Positions 62,279 through 64,000 of a DNA stretch of 64,000 bases are shown here, in pieces. Within the stretch, counting starts at the first letter, position 1. Each line of letters starts with the position of its first letter. Under the pieces are notes generated by a model, which was given only the letters and a program-made list of their open reading frames with translations, was not told where the DNA came from and searched no databases. The DNA is from Teratosphaeria epicoccoides (taxonomy: Eukaryota; Ascomycota; Dothideomycetes; Mycosphaerellales; Teratosphaeriaceae). A program made the translations under genes and the position numbers. The stretch spans positions 1-64,000 of the forward strand of contig JADDMT010000036.1 in assembly GCA_021401465.1 (NCBI GenBank), written 5' to 3'.

Positions 62279-64000
62279 AGCCGCGAAACGGCCTCACCAT
62301 GACAGTCTGCAAGCTTGTGCATCCTGATGGATGAAGAAGCCATGAGTCGGCCTTGAGATGTGTCGCTCATTGCAGTGTTGCGTGGCACACACAACAGCCC
62401 ACGCTACCAAGATTCTGGACTGGTGCGTCCGACGCACAACTTCAGAGCTTTAGACCACGCCGAGGACACGCCGTGAGAGGCTTGAGCGTCGTCCAGGACG
62501 TCACTCTCGACACACACTCTCGAAGTTGTCAAGTAAAAGGTGAAGACGTCCTGCCCTCAGACTGTTTTTCCCAGCTGGAGGCAGTTGTGCCACGGCCAGG
62601 CTTGTGCTCGCGACTGGCATACAGCGCCCGCTTGTCGGAGCAGGCGATGATCTTCGCAAAAAATGGAGTAGAATGCTACCAAGGGGACACAGGGCTTCGT
62701 GCCTGGTTGTGGGTGTTGTGCGGTGACAATACCTACAAAATCCGCAAGCTGCACTCACATGTAGTATGGACATGTATACATACGATGAGTCCGATTGATC
62801 GATCGATTGACTGCTGGCGCCATTGACCGCTCAAGGATGAAGCCGAAGTTGTGATCAACCAGCCGGCTGCCCGATCGTCTTCATCATTGTCTCGCTAGAG
62901 TTCCAGATCGGCAATTTGACTCAGTTTTGGACCATGTCTTAATTACGGCAATCCTGATCAGATGATCACTTGCCAGACAGGCGCCAAACGCCCCGCATCA
63001 TCCGCATGCATGCACACGTGTGAAGTCGTCAAGACGGCATCGACAGCGATGCACTACTAGTTGCTAATTGCGAAGTCGCCCGAGAAGCTATAATCTGTGA
63101 GGGTACATTGAGGCAGACGCCACCAATGAGTGCAGATGCTGGACCTCCAGTCTACACTGACTGCCAGCAAGTTCAAGCACGTGCCCAGAGTTTGTACCTA
63201 CCAACGATCCTTGTCCCAATGGTCAGTGCCGTCGCCGAGGAGCGAACTGAAATCAGAAGCACACAGGAATTTATAGAAAAGGCTCGGGCAAGACAGAAGG
63301 CAAAACCAATGTCGTGGTAGAGCGCGCATTCGTCCTAGGCTGTGACGACTCACAGCTTTTGCATTCATCTGATACACTTCATCAGACTGACTACACCAAT
63401 TCGTGATCGTCAGATTCAGCCAAGCTCGCTTGTGCCCCAAGCGGCGCGGTGCTGTCCCTCGTTATCTTTCCACACCATCCGGGCCATCGAAGAATCTGGC
63501 ATCACCTCACAATCCCTGGCTCCATGCGCATTCATCTGATGCCTCCCGCAAATATGCATGATCGCAGCCAGACCTGACGAGACCTATCACTTGGATGACT
63601 ATCGAGATAATGTTGAGACGACGCCTCGCAGTATCTGTAGCCGAACAGCGTGCGACCTCACCTCGAAGCACGCGACCACAATTCTGATTCAGCGTTGGGC
63701 AAACGTAGTTGGGAGCTTGTTATCCTCACAAGGGGAGTTGCGCTGCGGACTCGACGCTGCACGATGTGGGATAAATCGGCTCCAACCTATCGGACACCCA
63801 AATCGAATCATGCGACGCTTTTGTACGCTTGGTGGTGTGAGTCGAGATCAGATATCTCTCTCCCTCTTTCACTAACACAAAGCAGGCACGGGCTTTTCAG
63901 CGGTTATCATCGTCACCAGAGTACTCGGCCGCAAGGTCAGAAGTAATAGCTTATTTCGAGGTGAGTGAAACGTCTTCAGCCTTGACCCTGGCGCACTCCC
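62279..64000. other. intergenic
   Basis: No gene recognised. A 70-codon frame at 63108-63320 and others are too short and lack any family match. Confidence 0.4.

Overview
The window is nuclear DNA of a filamentous ascomycete (Pezizomycotina, most likely a dothideomycete). Most genes have one to several introns of 40-100 nt with GT...AG ends and CTAAC/CTGAC-type branch sites. The gene families are fungal: Zn2Cys6 regulators, the DASH subunit Hsk3, TRI12-type MFS, Kre9-like GPI proteins, an L-rhamnose 1-dehydrogenase and a Prp6-type spliceosome protein. Species was not determined. No rRNA, tRNA, transposon ORF or CRISPR array was recognised by eye.

Layout. 1-64 is a pure G run at the edge. 0.9-10.8 kb: a PrtT/War1-type Zn2Cys6 regulator, divergent from a FYVE-RING protein; a 90-aa membrane-anchored protein divergent from HSK3; a decayed locus; an HhH-GPD DNA glycosylase. 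10.8-13.5 kb is gene-poor with microsatellites. 13.5-17.2 kb: a reticulon and an SREBP-like bHLH regulator. 18.0-23.8 kb: a frameshifted NADAR gene, a Zn2Cys6 regulator and two divergent short-chain dehydrogenases, one closely resembling L-rhamnose 1-dehydrogenase. 24.1-28.4 kb: the ubiquitin-S27a fusion and PRP6, divergent around six regularly spaced CACGTG boxes. 29.1-37.3 kb: a metabolic block of MFS transporter, GMC oxidoreductase, ThDP-dependent 2-hydroxyacyl-CoA lyase/oxalyl-CoA decarboxylase and acyl-CoA synthetase. 38.0-38.9 kb: a broken GH47 mannosidase. 39.0-45.0 kb: SSU72, a mitochondrial BI-1-family protein, a Gly-rich membrane protein and an SCP-x-type thiolase. 45.4-54.3 kb: a large Zn2Cys6 regulator, the mitochondrial RNase II homologue, the MoaD-type molybdopterin synthase subunit and an alpha/beta hydrolase. 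56.4-60.2 kb: two wall-related secreted genes (GH5 exo-beta-1,3-glucanase and a Kre9-like GPI protein). 60.2-64 kb: no intact gene, only coding-like fragments.

How genes may work together. The 29-37 kb block reads as a candidate catabolic cluster: uptake or efflux, alcohol oxidation, CoA activation and ThDP-dependent C-C cleavage or decarboxylation. Three of its four genes are damaged as written: one-base frameshifts in the transporter and the ligase, and a missing C-terminus in the GMC enzyme. Together with the NADAR frameshift and the GH47 wreck, this means either local pseudogenisation or uncorrected indels in the assembly; raw reads would separate the two. The LRA1-like gene, its divergent SDR partner and the nearby Zn2Cys6 gene could be a small sugar-use module. 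The most regulatory-looking element is the CACGTG array between the ubiquitin-ribosomal fusion gene and PRP6.

Exon joins were worked out by hand from splice sites, reading phase and family expectation. They are predictions, not transcript-supported.
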